Origin: Pseudomonas sp. AOB-7
Lineage (GTDB): Bacteria; Pseudomonadota; Gammaproteobacteria; Pseudomonadales; Pseudomonadaceae
Assembly (NCBI RefSeq): GCF_003696305.1
Contig: NZ_RFFK01000004.1
Location: 310,001 to 374,000, forward strand
Direction: 5' to 3'
Length of the DNA stretch: 64,000 nt
The notes under the pieces: model-generated
What the model was told of the DNA's origin: nothing
Seen by the model: the letters and a program-made list of their open reading frames with translations, nothing else
The model's database searches: none
In this document: positions 9,449 to 19,283 of the stretch, one piece after another
Position numbering within the stretch: the first letter of the stretch is position 1
Layout: each line of letters starts with the position of its first letter
Translations under genes and position numbers: made by a program

Positions 9449-9471
9449 TCGCCAGCAAGCTGGCTCCTACA
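9449..9471. repeat. REP of the GTAGGAGC...GCTGGC type
   Basis: Contains the palindrome GCCAGCAAGCTGGC followed by TCCTACA. This is the widespread Pseudomonas REP pattern (GTAGGAGCnAGCTTGCTnGCGA on the other strand) and differs from the TAGCCCGG family nearby. Confidence 0.7.
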
Positions 9472-9495
9472 ATTACCTGATCGGCAGCGGCGAGT

Positions 9496-9521
9496 CCGTA
9501 GCCCGGATGCAATCCGGGGTT
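9496..9521. repeat. REP-like repeat, degenerate right arm
   Basis: CCGTAGCCCGGATGCAATCC is identical to the left part of the 9181 copy, but the right arm decays after CCGGGG. Confidence 0.65.
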
Positions 9522-9594
9522 GATCGGTGCGCACGACCTAGCCGCCCCCGCGCCCCCGAAAAAGCCGTGCGCGACCCAGCTTGAGGAAACAGCC

Positions 9595-10323
9595 ATGAGA
9601 ATCGTCACGCGCGATCAATGGTTCGAGGTGCGCCGCCTGGATGACGGCGTGCGCCTGATCCACGAGCCCTATGTGCGCCCCTTCTACCGCTGCAACATGT
9701 GGCATGTGCAGGGCCGCGAGCGCGACGCACTGATCGACTCCGGCTCGGGCCTGGTCAGCCTGCGCGAGCAGTTGCCCTGGCTCACCGACAAGCCGCTGCT
9801 GGCGGTGGCCAGCCATACCCATTTCGACCATATCGCCGGCCATCACGAATTCGCCGAGCGCCTGGTGCACCCGGCCGAGGCCGAGATACTCGCCGCACCG
9901 ACCGGCGCCAATACCCTGGCCACGGCCTTCGTCGGCGACGAAATGTTCGAGGCCCATCCGGATTACCCGCTGTGCTACGCCGAGTATCGGGTCAAGGCGG
10001 CGCCGGCCACCCGTCTGATCGAGGATGGCGACGTGCTGGATCTGGGCAATCGGGTGTTGCAGGTGCTGCACACGCCCGGCCATTCGCCCGGCGGTATCAG
10101 CCTGTGGGAAGCGGCGACGCAGACGCTGTTTTCCGGCGACATCCTCTACGACGGCCCGCTGATCGAGGATGCCTACCATTCCAACCTGGAGGATTACGCG
10201 CGCAGCCTCGCGCGCCTGCGCGAACTGCCGGTGCGTGTCGTGCACGGCGGGCACTTTCCCAGCTTCTCCGGCGAGCGCATGCGCGCACTCATGGATGCCT
10301 GGTTCGCCCGCCACGCCCTGTAG
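9595..10323 (+). CDS. MBL-fold metallo-hydrolase
   Basis: A 242-aa metallo-beta-lactamase-fold protein with the metal motif HTHFDH (His74, His76, Asp78, His79) and later ligands in HTPGHSPGG and the C-terminal HGGHFPSF. The ATG at 9595 is preceded by GAGGAAACAGCC, a good ribosome-binding site. The active-site set fits glyoxalase II/hydrolase-like enzymes; the substrate is unknown. It is separated from the guanidino genes by a REP-rich spacer, so operon membership is uncertain. Confidence 0.75.
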   Translation: MRIVTRDQWFEVRRLDDGVRLIHEPYVRPFYRCNMWHVQGRERDALIDSGSGLVSLREQLPWLTDKPLLAVASHTHFDHIAGHHEFAERLVHPAEAEILAAPTGANTLATAFVGDEMFEAHPDYPLCYAEYRVKAAPATRLIEDGDVLDLGNRVLQVLHTPGHSPGGISLWEAATQTLFSGDILYDGPLIEDAYHSNLEDYARSLARLRELPVRVVHGGHFPSFSGERMRALMDAWFARHAL

Positions 10324-10362
10324 GGTGCCGCGGGGCCGCACGCACCGCCCAGGACGAAGGGA

Positions 10363-10494
10363 TCAGCGCCGCTGCGCCTCGCGGCGCAGACGCTCCTGCT
10401 CGGCCGGGTCGATTCGCAGGGGCTGGGCCCGGGGTGCGCCCCAGCCGAAGGCCAGCAGCAGCGCGTGCAGATGATGTTGCAGCTTGGCGAGCAT
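10363..10494 (-). CDS. 43-aa uncharacterised ORF downstream of aceK
   Basis: A short ORF starting MLAKLQHHLHALLLAFGW and ending in a charged tail rich in Arg, Glu and Gln (DPAEQERLRREAQRR). The ribosome-binding site AGGAGAT is 6-7 nt before the ATG. The first 18 residues are an amphipathic or hydrophobic helix and the tail would form a charged helix, so a membrane-associated small protein is plausible. A promoter-like set (ANR box 10577-10590, -10 TAGGCT at 10549-10554) points at it. I do not recognise the family. The good SD plus independent promoter support it being real. Confidence 0.6.
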   Translation of the reverse strand: MLAKLQHHLHALLLAFGWGAPRAQPLRIDPAEQERLRREAQRR

Positions 10495-10548
10495 GGTACG
10501 ATCTCCTGCCAAGTTCATGAGAGATGGAGCCGGACGGCTCCTGTACTG

Positions 10549-10590
10549 AGCCTAGCCCCGCCGCCGGTGAATTCAACTGATCCCGATCAA
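10549..10590 (-). promoter_or_regulatory. ANR/FNR-type promoter for the 43-aa ORF
   Basis: On the minus strand TTGATCGGGATCAG (10577-10590) matches the ANR/FNR consensus TTGATnnnnATCAA at 9 of 10 positions and overlaps the aceK stop codon. A -10-like TAGGCT (10549-10554) is centred 32 bp downstream, the spacing of a class II site at about -41.5. This suggests oxygen-limited induction. Confidence 0.6.
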
Positions 10591-12305
10591 GCGACCGGGC
10601 TCTTGCGCCGGTAGGGAAACACGTCGATCACCTTGCCCTGAACAATGGCCTCCTGCAGCCCCTTCCAGTAGTCGGCGTCGTACAGGTTGCCGTGCAACTG
10701 GCTGAACAGCCGGCGCTGCTTGATATCGGCGAACAGAAAAGGCGGGAACTCCTCGGGAAACACGTCCATCGGCCCTACCGAATACCAGGGCTCGGAGCTC
10801 ATCTCGTCCTCGGGAAAGCGCGGCGGCGGGATGTGGCGGAAGTTCACCTCGGTGAGAAAGCAGATCTCGTCGTAGTCGTAGAACACCACACGACCGTGGC
10901 GGGTGACACCGAAGTTCTTCAGCAGCATGTCGCCGGGGAAGATATTCGCCGCCGCCAGCTGCTTGATCGCCAGGCCGTAGTCCTCCAGCGCCTCGCGCAC
11001 CTGCGCCTCGTTGGCATTCTCCAGATAGAGGTTGAGCGGGGTCATGCGCCGCTCGGTCCAGCAGTGGCGCACCAGCACGGTATCGCCTTCGAGCACCACG
11101 GTGGAGGGCGCCACCTCCAGCAACTCGGCCAGGCACTCTGGCGCGAACTTGGCCTTGGGGAAGCGAAAATCGGCGAACTCCTGGGTATCGGCCAGGCGCC
11201 CAACACGGTCGACGCTCTTCACCAGGCGGTACTTCTCGATCACCGTCTTGCGATCGACGTTCTTCGCGTGCGAGAAGCGGTCCTTGATGATCTTGAACAC
11301 GGTGTTGAAGCCCGGCAGGGTGAACACGCTCATCACCATGCCGCGCACGCCGGGAGCCATGACGAAGCGGTCGTCGCTGGTCGCCAGGTGGCCGATCAGC
11401 GCGCGGTAGAACTCCGACTTGCCGTGCTTGTAGAAGCCGATCGAGGTGTACAGCTCGGCGATGTGCTTGCCGGGCAGGATGCGCTTGAGGAAGCCGACGA
11501 ACTCCGCCGGTACCGCCACATCCACCATGAAGTAGCTGCGGGTGAAGGAGAAGATGATCGACACCTCGGCCTCGTCGGTGATCAGCGCGTCGACCTGGAT
11601 GCCGTGACCTTCGCGGTGCAGCAGCGGGATCGCCAGCGGCCACTGCTCGTCTCGGGTGTAGATGCGCCCCACCAGGTAGGCGCCCTTGTTGCGGTAGAGC
11701 ACCGAGGAAAACAGCTCGATGCACAGCTCCGGGTCCTTGCACACCCAATCCGGCAGGCTGGCGCGCAACTGCTGCTCCAGCCGCTGCAGATCGCGCGGCA
11801 GGTCCTCGTAGGCCACGTCGAAACGGTGATCCTCGAAGATCGCCCGCAGCATGTCCGCCAGCTCGCCGGCCGGACGGTAGCTGCGCGTCTGCGCCGCGCC
11901 GGGGTGGCTGCGCAGCGACGGCCGAGTGGTGTGGACGAACATGCAGCCGTCGCTGATCAGGTCGTGGCTGAACAGGCTGCAGAAAATCGAGTTGAACCAG
12001 GTTTCCGCCAGCTCGTCGTCGAAACGCAGGTCGATCAGGGCGATATAGGCGCTCTTCACCAGCGGCCACTGGCCGACCTCGAGCAGCACCTCGTCGAAGA
12101 CCTGCTGCAGGTGGTCGCGGGTCTCGCCGACCTTGTCCTCGTACAGGTTGATGCGCGCCGCCGAGGCCCGCTGCGCCTCCTGCCACTGCGCCAGCTCGAA
12201 GCGCGCGCGGGCGCCGTCGGTGATCTGGCGAAAGTGCTCGCGGTAGTCGTCGAAGCCGTCGAGGATCAGCTGCGCGATCTCGCCGGCCGGCCATTGCTGC
12301 GCCAT
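10587..12305 (-). CDS. aceK: Isocitrate dehydrogenase kinase/phosphatase
   Basis: A 572-aa bifunctional enzyme that phosphorylates and dephosphorylates isocitrate dehydrogenase, steering isocitrate into the glyoxylate shunt during growth on acetate or fatty acids. The whole length aligns with AceK: regulatory N-terminal half, then the kinase-like half containing [20 protein letters not shown] (ATP loop region), IEKYRLVK, and [20 protein letters not shown] with [11 protein letters not shown] (catalytic and metal residues). The start is the ATG at 12305 ([18 protein letters not shown]); the same frame extends further upstream only through REP DNA. It stands alone, not in an ace operon. Confidence 0.95.
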   Translation of the reverse strand: MAQQWPAGEIAQLILDGFDDYREHFRQITDGARARFELAQWQEAQRASAARINLYEDKVGETRDHLQQVFDEVLLEVGQWPLVKSAYIALIDLRFDDELAETWFNSIFCSLFSHDLISDGCMFVHTTRPSLRSHPGAAQTRSYRPAGELADMLRAIFEDHRFDVAYEDLPRDLQRLEQQLRASLPDWVCKDPELCIELFSSVLYRNKGAYLVGRIYTRDEQWPLAIPLLHREGHGIQVDALITDEAEVSIIFSFTRSYFMVDVAVPAEFVGFLKRILPGKHIAELYTSIGFYKHGKSEFYRALIGHLATSDDRFVMAPGVRGMVMSVFTLPGFNTVFKIIKDRFSHAKNVDRKTVIEKYRLVKSVDRVGRLADTQEFADFRFPKAKFAPECLAELLEVAPSTVVLEGDTVLVRHCWTERRMTPLNLYLENANEAQVREALEDYGLAIKQLAAANIFPGDMLLKNFGVTRHGRVVFYDYDEICFLTEVNFRHIPPPRFPEDEMSSEPWYSVGPMDVFPEEFPPFLFADIKQRRLFSQLHGNLYDADYWKGLQEAIVQGKVIDVFPYRRKSPVA

Positions 12306-12360
12306 GGAAGTGCCTCGCAAGGAAATGAGTGAAGCGAGCTTAGCCGCAAAGCCGGCAAAA

Positions 12361-12427
12361 CGTAGCCCGGATGCAATGCGGGGACTATCGCCCAAGTCCT
12401 CCCGGATTTCATCCGGGCGACGGGCTA
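12361..12427. repeat. REP pair
   Basis: Starts with CGTAGCCCGGATGCAATGCGG (12361-) and ends with the hairpin CCCGGATTTCATCCGGG (12401-12417) then CGGGCTA, i.e. two REP units in tail-to-tail order between aceK and the EamA gene. Confidence 0.7.
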
Positions 12428-12516
12428 GCACAGGCCCCATTCGAAAGCGCGATGCGGATTGCCAGAACGGCGGCAGCCGGCAACACTCTCGCTCCCCACC
12501 TGCCGGATGCCCCGCC

Positions 12517-13407
12517 TTGCGTACCGCCGACCTACTCCGCCTGCTGCTGCTCGCCGCCATCTGGGGCGCCAGTTTCCTGTTCATGCGCGTCGCCGCGCCG
12601 GTGCTGGGCAGCATGCCCACCGCCTTCTTCCGCGCCAGCTTCGGCGCCCTCGGCCTGCTCGCCTTTCTGCTGCTGATGCGGGTGGGCTGGGATTTTCGCG
12701 GCAAGCTCAGGGCCTGCCTGCTGCTCGGGGTGATCAACGCCGGCCTGCCGTCGGCCATGTACTGCCTGGCCGCGCTGATCCTGCCGGCCGGCTACTCGGC
12801 GATCTTCAATGCGACGACGCCGTTGATGGGCGTGCTGATCGGCGCGCTGTTCTTCCACGAGGGCATCACCACGAGCAAGGCCGCCGGGGTGTTCCTCGGC
12901 CTGCTCGGCGTGGCGGTGCTGACCCGTACCGGGCCGGTGGCCTTCGACCTCGAGCTGTTGCTGGGCGCCGCCGCCTGCCTGGTGGCCACCACCTGCTACG
13001 GTTTCGCCGGCTTCCTTACCCGCCGCTGGATCGGCCAGCAGGGCGGCCTGGACAACCGCCTGACCGCCTTCGCCAGCCTGGTCGGTGCCAGCCTGTTCCT
13101 CACCCCGCTGTTCGCCGGCAGCCTGGCGCTGCAGGCGCCGCCCAGTTGGGGCGGAGCGAATGTATGGCTGTCGCTGGCCGGCCTCGGCCTGCTCTGCACC
13201 GCCTTCGCCTACGTGCTGTATTTCCGCCTGCTGGCCGATATCGGGCCGATCAAGGCCAGCACCACCACCTTCCTCATCCCGCCGTTCGGCGTGCTCTGGG
13301 GCGCCCTGCTGCTGGGCGAGCCGCTGAGCTGGGCCTACCTGCCGGGCTGCGCGCTGATCGGCGTGGCGCTGTGGCTGGTGGTCAGGCCGAGCATGGCCAG
13401 AACCTGA
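12517..13407 (+). CDS. EamA/DMT-superfamily transporter
   Basis: About 296 aa with ten predicted membrane helices in two EamA repeats (first begins [26 protein letters not shown]; second [30 protein letters not shown]). Such drug/metabolite transporters usually export amino acids, purines or toxic metabolites; the substrate cannot be read from sequence. The N-terminus is not certain: no ATG fits well, and I place the start at the TTG at 12517 (giving RTADLLRL), which matches the usual length. Earlier in-frame starts run through REP sequence. It converges with cysK across a bidirectional terminator. Confidence 0.75.
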   Translation: MRTADLLRLLLLAAIWGASFLFMRVAAPVLGSMPTAFFRASFGALGLLAFLLLMRVGWDFRGKLRACLLLGVINAGLPSAMYCLAALILPAGYSAIFNATTPLMGVLIGALFFHEGITTSKAAGVFLGLLGVAVLTRTGPVAFDLELLLGAAACLVATTCYGFAGFLTRRWIGQQGGLDNRLTAFASLVGASLFLTPLFAGSLALQAPPSWGGANVWLSLAGLGLLCTAFAYVLYFRLLADIGPIKASTTTFLIPPFGVLWGALLLGEPLSWAYLPGCALIGVALWLVVRPSMART

Positions 13408-13434
13408 GCGGCGGAGCGCACGGCGTACCCTACG

Positions 13435-13464
13435 AAAAAGCCGCCCGAGGGCGGCTTTGTTATA
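13435..13464. terminator. Bidirectional intrinsic terminator between EamA gene and cysK
   Basis: AAAAAGCCGCCCGAGGGCGGCTTT folds to a GCCGCC/GGCGGC stem with an A-tract on one side and a T-rich stretch on the other. It can terminate both convergent genes. Confidence 0.85.
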
Positions 13465-13479
13465 AGGCGGTAATAATGA

Positions 13480-14454
<975 letters not shown>

Positions 14455-14547
14455 GTCGGAAGTCCTTGGCATGACGGGAAAAGCCTCAAGCCTATGCCTG
14501 CCGCCCGACGCCGTCCAGCCAGCAGACCGAAAGCCGGGTGACTCGCC

Positions 14548-14562
14548 ATTCAGTGACTGAAT
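14548..14562. promoter_or_regulatory. Palindrome upstream of cysK and the MoxR gene
   Basis: ATTCAGTGACTGAAT, a perfect 7-1-7 palindrome in the 208-bp divergent region. The binding protein is unknown; CysB is a candidate only because of the neighbour. Confidence 0.4.
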
Positions 14563-14662
14563 ACCGCGTCCACGTTCACAGCCGCCGGGCCTGCGCGTTA
14601 TAGTCACCGTCTGAATCTCTGCAGCGGGCCGGCCCCGCGCGTTACCGTTCGAGGATTTTCCG

Positions 14663-15508
<846 letters not shown>

Positions 15509-15512
15509 AAAT

Positions 15513-15670
15513 CGGGCTGCTGCGCGTCGGCTGGCGCGCAACCCACTCGATACAGAGCTCGCGAGCTAGAGCCAGGCAAGGCGAAAACGAGCTGAACAGC
15601 GCAGCGTACTGCAGTACGTGAGCATGGGCAGCGAGCTTTCAACGCCGCATGGCCGACGCGCAGCAGCCCG
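15513..15670. mobile_element. 158-bp MITE-like element with 19-bp perfect terminal inverted repeats
   Basis: The ends are CGGGCTGCTGCGCGTCGGC (15513-15531) and its exact reverse complement (15652-15670). The interior contains GCTCGCGAGC and the perfect 14-bp palindrome CGTACTGCAGTACG, and has no coding capacity. It fills the gap between the MoxR and vWA genes. No target-site duplication is obvious. A non-autonomous transposable repeat is the best reading; a large REP-derived structure is the alternative. Confidence 0.7.
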
Positions 15671-15696
15671 GCCAGAACTGACATGAGGGCGCAGCC

Positions 15697-16875
15697 ATGC
15701 TGCTTAATTTGTTCAATGAAATGCGCGCGGCCAAGGTGCCGGTGTCGGTGCGCGAGCTGCTCGACCTGATCAACGCGCTCAAGCACAACGTCGTGTTCGC
15801 CGACATGGACGAGTTCTACTACCTGTCGCGCGCCATCCTGGTGAAGGACGAACGCCACTTCGACAAGTTCGACCGCGCCTTCGCCGCCTACTTCAAGGGC
15901 CTGGAGAACCTCGACCGGCATATCGAGGCGATGATCCCCGACGAGTGGCTGCGCAAGGAGTTCGAGCGCTTGCTGAGCGACGAGGAACGCGCGCAGATCC
16001 AGAGCCTGGGCGGCCTGGACAAGCTGATCGAGGAATTCAAGAAGCGCCTCGAAGAGCAGAAGGAAAAGCACGCCGGCGGCAACAAGTGGATCGGCACCGG
16101 CGGTACCAGCCCGTTCGGCTCCGGCGGCTACAACCCCGAGGGCATCCGCATCGGCGACGCCGGCAAGCGCCAGGGCAAAGCGGTCAAGGTGTGGGATCAG
16201 CGCGAGTACAAGAACCTCGACGACCAGGTCGAGCTGGGCACGCGCAATATCAAGGTGGCGCTGCGCCGCCTGCGCAAGTTCGCCCGCGAAGGCGCCGCCG
16301 AGGAACTGGATCTGGACGGCACCATCGACCACACCGCCAAGGACGGCGGCCTGCTCAATATCCAGATGCGCCCGGAGCGGCGCAACACGGTGAAACTCCT
16401 GCTGCTGCTGGATATCGGCGGTTCGATGGACGCCCACGTCAAGGTCTGCGAGGAGCTGTTCTCCGCCTGCAAGACCGAGTTCAAGCACCTGGAGTATTTC
16501 TACTTCCACAACTTCATCTACGAAAGCGTGTGGAAGAACAACATGCGCCGTACCAGCGAGCGCACCGCCACCCAGGACCTGCTGCACAAGTACGGCGCCG
16601 ACTACAAGGTGGTGTTCGTCGGCGACGCGGCCATGGCGCCCTACGAGATCACCCAGGCCGGCGGCAGCGTCGAGCACTGGAACGAGGAAGCCGGTTACGT
16701 GTGGATGAAGCGCTTCATGGAGAAGTACAAGAAGCTCATCTGGATCAACCCCTACCCCAAGGACACCTGGAACTACACCGCCTCGACCAATATCGTCCGC
16801 GAGCTGATCGAGGACCGCATGTACCCCCTGACCCTGCAGGGCCTGGAAGACGGCATGAAGTTCCTGTCCAAATGA
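15697..16875 (+). CDS. vWA-domain protein (CoxE-like), MoxR partner
   Basis: A 392-aa cytoplasmic protein. The N-terminal half (1-125) is helical and charged, followed by a Gly-rich linker (GGNKWIGTGGTSPFGSGGYN) and a C-terminal von Willebrand A domain. The metal-site motif is DIGGSMD at 239-245, i.e. DxGxS instead of the usual DxSxS. MoxR/vWA pairs act together in complex maturation or stress functions; the target is unknown. The start at 15697 directly follows the MITE, and the two genes were probably one operon before insertion, with read-through still possible. Confidence 0.85.
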   Translation: MLLNLFNEMRAAKVPVSVRELLDLINALKHNVVFADMDEFYYLSRAILVKDERHFDKFDRAFAAYFKGLENLDRHIEAMIPDEWLRKEFERLLSDEERAQIQSLGGLDKLIEEFKKRLEEQKEKHAGGNKWIGTGGTSPFGSGGYNPEGIRIGDAGKRQGKAVKVWDQREYKNLDDQVELGTRNIKVALRRLRKFAREGAAEELDLDGTIDHTAKDGGLLNIQMRPERRNTVKLLLLLDIGGSMDAHVKVCEELFSACKTEFKHLEYFYFHNFIYESVWKNNMRRTSERTATQDLLHKYGADYKVVFVGDAAMAPYEITQAGGSVEHWNEEAGYVWMKRFMEKYKKLIWINPYPKDTWNYTASTNIVRELIEDRMYPLTLQGLEDGMKFLSK

Positions 16876-16882
16876 CGGAGGT

Positions 16883-17407
16883 TCAGCGCCAGTGACGCTG
16901 CTGGGTGCGTCGCGTCCGCCCCATGCCCAGCATCCAGGCGAGCAGCAGCGCCAGCGACTCCGCCAGCCAGGCCAGCAGCAAGGCGCAGCTCAGGCCCCAG
17001 AGCATCGCCTCGGGAGTCAGCAGCACCTGGTAGCGGTAGGCGTCGAGGGTTTCCTCGAACAGTTCGCCGTCGGCGGCCGTGACCAGGTGCCAGGCCTGGG
17101 CGTACCAGGGCCCCTGCATGGCCTGCCACTCGCGCTCCAGCAAGGCCGCGCGCTGCACCAGGTGGGCCACGCTCTGCGCGTCGCTGCGCATCACCGCATC
17201 GTCGCTGACCCGGTAGTGCGCGACCAGCGCATCCAGGTCGCCCTTGAAGAAGCGCCGCGCGGTGTCCTGAAAGCCCTTGAGGCTCTGCTGCGACTCCAGG
17301 CGATGGGCCTCGACGCGCTTGCCGTAGTCATCGACGAAGCCCGGCACCTGCACGCCGAGCAGCAGACCGCAGGCGAACAGCGCCAAGCGCAGATAGCTTC
17401 GCAACAT
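16883..17407 (-). CDS. DUF2937-like membrane protein
   Basis: A 174-aa protein with an N-terminal membrane helix (LRLALFACGLLLGVQVPGFV), a soluble helical segment of about 110 residues, and a C-terminal double membrane stretch (LWGLSCALLLAWLAESLALLLAWMLG). It resembles the DUF2937 family, of unknown function. The ribosome-binding site AGGAGGGGAAGG before the ATG at 17407 is strong. It is last in a minus-strand cluster of four and ends 8 bp from the convergent vWA gene. Confidence 0.7.
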   Translation of the reverse strand: MLRSYLRLALFACGLLLGVQVPGFVDDYGKRVEAHRLESQQSLKGFQDTARRFFKGDLDALVAHYRVSDDAVMRSDAQSVAHLVQRAALLEREWQAMQGPWYAQAWHLVTAADGELFEETLDAYRYQVLLTPEAMLWGLSCALLLAWLAESLALLLAWMLGMGRTRRTQQRHWR

Positions 17408-17421
17408 CCTTCCCCTCCTGC

Positions 17422-18195
17422 TCAAGCCTTGCCGTCGGCGATGCACTCGCCACGGCGCCACAGCCGCCACTCGCCCGGCTGGTACAGCGTCCATTGTTCG
17501 TTGTCGGTCAGCGGCTCGGTAGCGATCACCGTGACCACGTCGTTCGGCGTGGTTTCGGCCTGGAAATCCACCTTGAGGTCGGCGTCCTTGAGCTGCGCCG
17601 GGCCGAAGGGCGCGCGCCGGGTGATATGCGCCAGCTTGCTCGAACAGAAGCTGAACAGCCAGTCGCCGTCGCTGAGCAGGCAGTTGAACACGCCGAGCTG
17701 GCGGTAGCTGGCGCAGGCCGCCACCAGCACCGGCAGCAGCATCTCCACCGACACCGGCTCGGGAAAGGCGCGGCGCACCCGGTTGAGCAGGTCGCAGAAG
17801 GCCGCCTCGCTGTCGGTGTCGCCCACCGGCCGGTAGAAACTGGTGGCACCGACCAGGCCGGTCAGCTGGCCGTTGTGGGCGAAACACCAGTTGCGCCCCC
17901 ACAACTCGCGCACGAAGGGATGGGTATTGGCCAGGCACACCTGGCCGACGTTGGCCTGGCGGATATGGCCGATCACTACCTCGCTCTTGATCGGGTAGCG
18001 CTGCACCAGCTGCGCCACCTCCGACTCGCTGCTCGCCCGCGGATCCTGGAACAGGCGCAGGCCCCGGCCTTCGTAGAAGCCGATGCCCCAGCCATCGCGG
18101 TGCGGCCCGGTGCGCCCGCCGCGCTGCATCAGCCCGGTGAAGCTGAAGACGATATCGGTGGGGACGTTGGCGCTCATGCCGAGCAATTCGCACAT
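17422..18195 (-). CDS. Class II glutamine amidotransferase (YafJ-like)
   Basis: A 257-aa N-terminal-nucleophile amidotransferase domain. The catalytic cysteine is residue 2 (MCELLGMSAN), exposed after Met removal, which fixes the start at 18195. Other family motifs are GWGIGFYEG, the HIRQANVG loop and the NTHPFVRELWGRNWCFAHNGQL block. Stand-alone proteins of this kind release ammonia from glutamine; no synthetase domain is fused and the acceptor is unknown. It follows the HIT gene by 4 bp, so the two are co-transcribed. Confidence 0.85.
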   Translation of the reverse strand: MCELLGMSANVPTDIVFSFTGLMQRGGRTGPHRDGWGIGFYEGRGLRLFQDPRASSESEVAQLVQRYPIKSEVVIGHIRQANVGQVCLANTHPFVRELWGRNWCFAHNGQLTGLVGATSFYRPVGDTDSEAAFCDLLNRVRRAFPEPVSVEMLLPVLVAACASYRQLGVFNCLLSDGDWLFSFCSSKLAHITRRAPFGPAQLKDADLKVDFQAETTPNDVVTVIATEPLTDNEQWTLYQPGEWRLWRRGECIADGKA

Positions 18196-18199
18196 CGAG

Positions 18200-18646
18200 T
18201 CAGTTCTCCTCGCCGAGGGCACGGCGCAGTTGCTCGGCCTCGGATTGCAGGCGTGCCTGCAAACGCCGACGGCCCAGGGGCAGGAAACGCACCAGCAGGC
18301 GCCAGAGCAGCGCCGGCAGATCGCCGCGGCGCCGCGGGATCAGGTGCAGATGCAGGTGCGGCACGTGCTGGTTGGAATCGGGGCCGTCGTTGATCAGCAG
18401 GTTGATCCCCTCGCGGCCGTAGCCCGCCGCGCGCAACGCCGCCGCCATCTTGTCAGCCAGGGCCAGCAGACGGTCGCGCACTGCCGCCGGCAGATCCTCG
18501 AGGAAGGGGGCATGGGCGCGGCTGACGATCAGCACGTGCGCCGGGCGCATGGGAAAGATATCCAGCAGGACGATGAAATCCTCGTCCCGGTACAGTTGGT
18601 GCGCCGGCAAACGGCCGGCGGCGATGCCGCAGAATACGCAGTCCAT
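18200..18646 (-). CDS. HIT-family nucleotide hydrolase/transferase
   Basis: A 148-aa histidine-triad protein: zinc-site-like CVFCGIAAG at the N-terminus and the catalytic triad HLHLHL (His97, His99, His101). HIT enzymes hydrolyse or transfer nucleotides (AMP-lysine, ApnA or similar). The start MDCVFCG at 18646 is preferred over 18658. The C-terminus is unusually Arg-rich (residues 105-148) compared with minimal HIT proteins. Confidence 0.88.
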   Translation of the reverse strand: MDCVFCGIAAGRLPAHQLYRDEDFIVLLDIFPMRPAHVLIVSRAHAPFLEDLPAAVRDRLLALADKMAAALRAAGYGREGINLLINDGPDSNQHVPHLHLHLIPRRRGDLPALLWRLLVRFLPLGRRRLQARLQSEAEQLRRALGEEN

Positions 18647-18704
18647 GAGGCCTCCCATCCACGATGGCCATCATGCTGACCGGCTAACCGGCCAGGTGCA
18701 AGGG

Positions 18705-19169
18705 TCAGAGGCGCGGTTCCAGCCGGCCGCCGCGCTCGTAGCGCTGTGCCAGGCGCTCGTCGTCCTGTTCCATCAGCTCGCGCAGGGTGCGCGGGTCTTC
18801 GTCTTCCACCACAGTCTCCTCGCGGCGCCCCTGCCACCAGCGCTCGATGGGCCAGCGCACGGCGACGAAGACCAGGTACAGGGCGAAGGCGATCAGACTG
18901 TAGAGGGCCAGGTCGGCCACCGCCCGCCAGGCGTTGTTGCCCACCTTGAGCAGCAGGTCCATGGCGGTCACCGCGATGGCCGGGGCGAACAACTCGCGCG
19001 CCGGGTCGACTATGGTCGGGCTGAATAACAGCACCGCCACCAGCACCCGCAGCGGCTCGCGCAGGTAGCGCCACATCCAGCTGGTCATGCGCAGCCACAC
19101 CAGCAGGCAGCCGAGGGCGGCGACGCCATAGGCGGCCCAGGCGAGCAGATAGTCGTTCTCGTTCATCAT
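18705..19169 (-). CDS. Conserved membrane protein of unknown function
   Basis: A 154-aa protein with three or four hydrophobic helices (LLAWAAYGVAALGCLLVWL; PLRVLVAVLLFSPTIV; LALYSLIAFALYLVFVAV) and an acidic, soluble C-terminal tail (ETVVEDEDPRTLRELMEQDDERL). Two adjacent ATGs (19169, 19166) can start it; no strong ribosome-binding site is visible. It heads the minus-strand cluster with HIT, amidotransferase and the DUF2937-like gene. I do not recognise a function. Confidence 0.7.
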   Translation of the reverse strand: MMNENDYLLAWAAYGVAALGCLLVWLRMTSWMWRYLREPLRVLVAVLLFSPTIVDPARELFAPAIAVTAMDLLLKVGNNAWRAVADLALYSLIAFALYLVFVAVRWPIERWWQGRREETVVEDEDPRTLRELMEQDDERLAQRYERGGRLEPRL

Positions 19170-19283
19170 AAAGCGGCGATCCTGGCCTCGAAGTTGGCGG
19201 GGCTGACGGAGGGGCGCTTATGATAACGGCTTTTCCCCGGCCCGGCGCCCCTGCCGTCGGCTGCGCCGCCCTGGAGTCGTCGC

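Larger units (their letters stand above)
9175..9594. other. 420-bp intergenic region with REP elements, no credible gene
   Basis: Between the decarboxylase and the MBL hydrolase. It holds two copies of the TAGCCCGGATGCAA family (9181-9209 and 9496-9521) and a second REP type at 9449-9471. Open frames here lack ribosome-binding sites and recognisable domains, and they run across the repeats. It looks like decayed or repeat-invaded spacer. Confidence 0.6.

Noticed and set aside
9282..9608. Minus-strand frame in the REP-rich gap
   Set aside because: Runs through REP repeats, has no ribosome-binding site and no recognisable domain.
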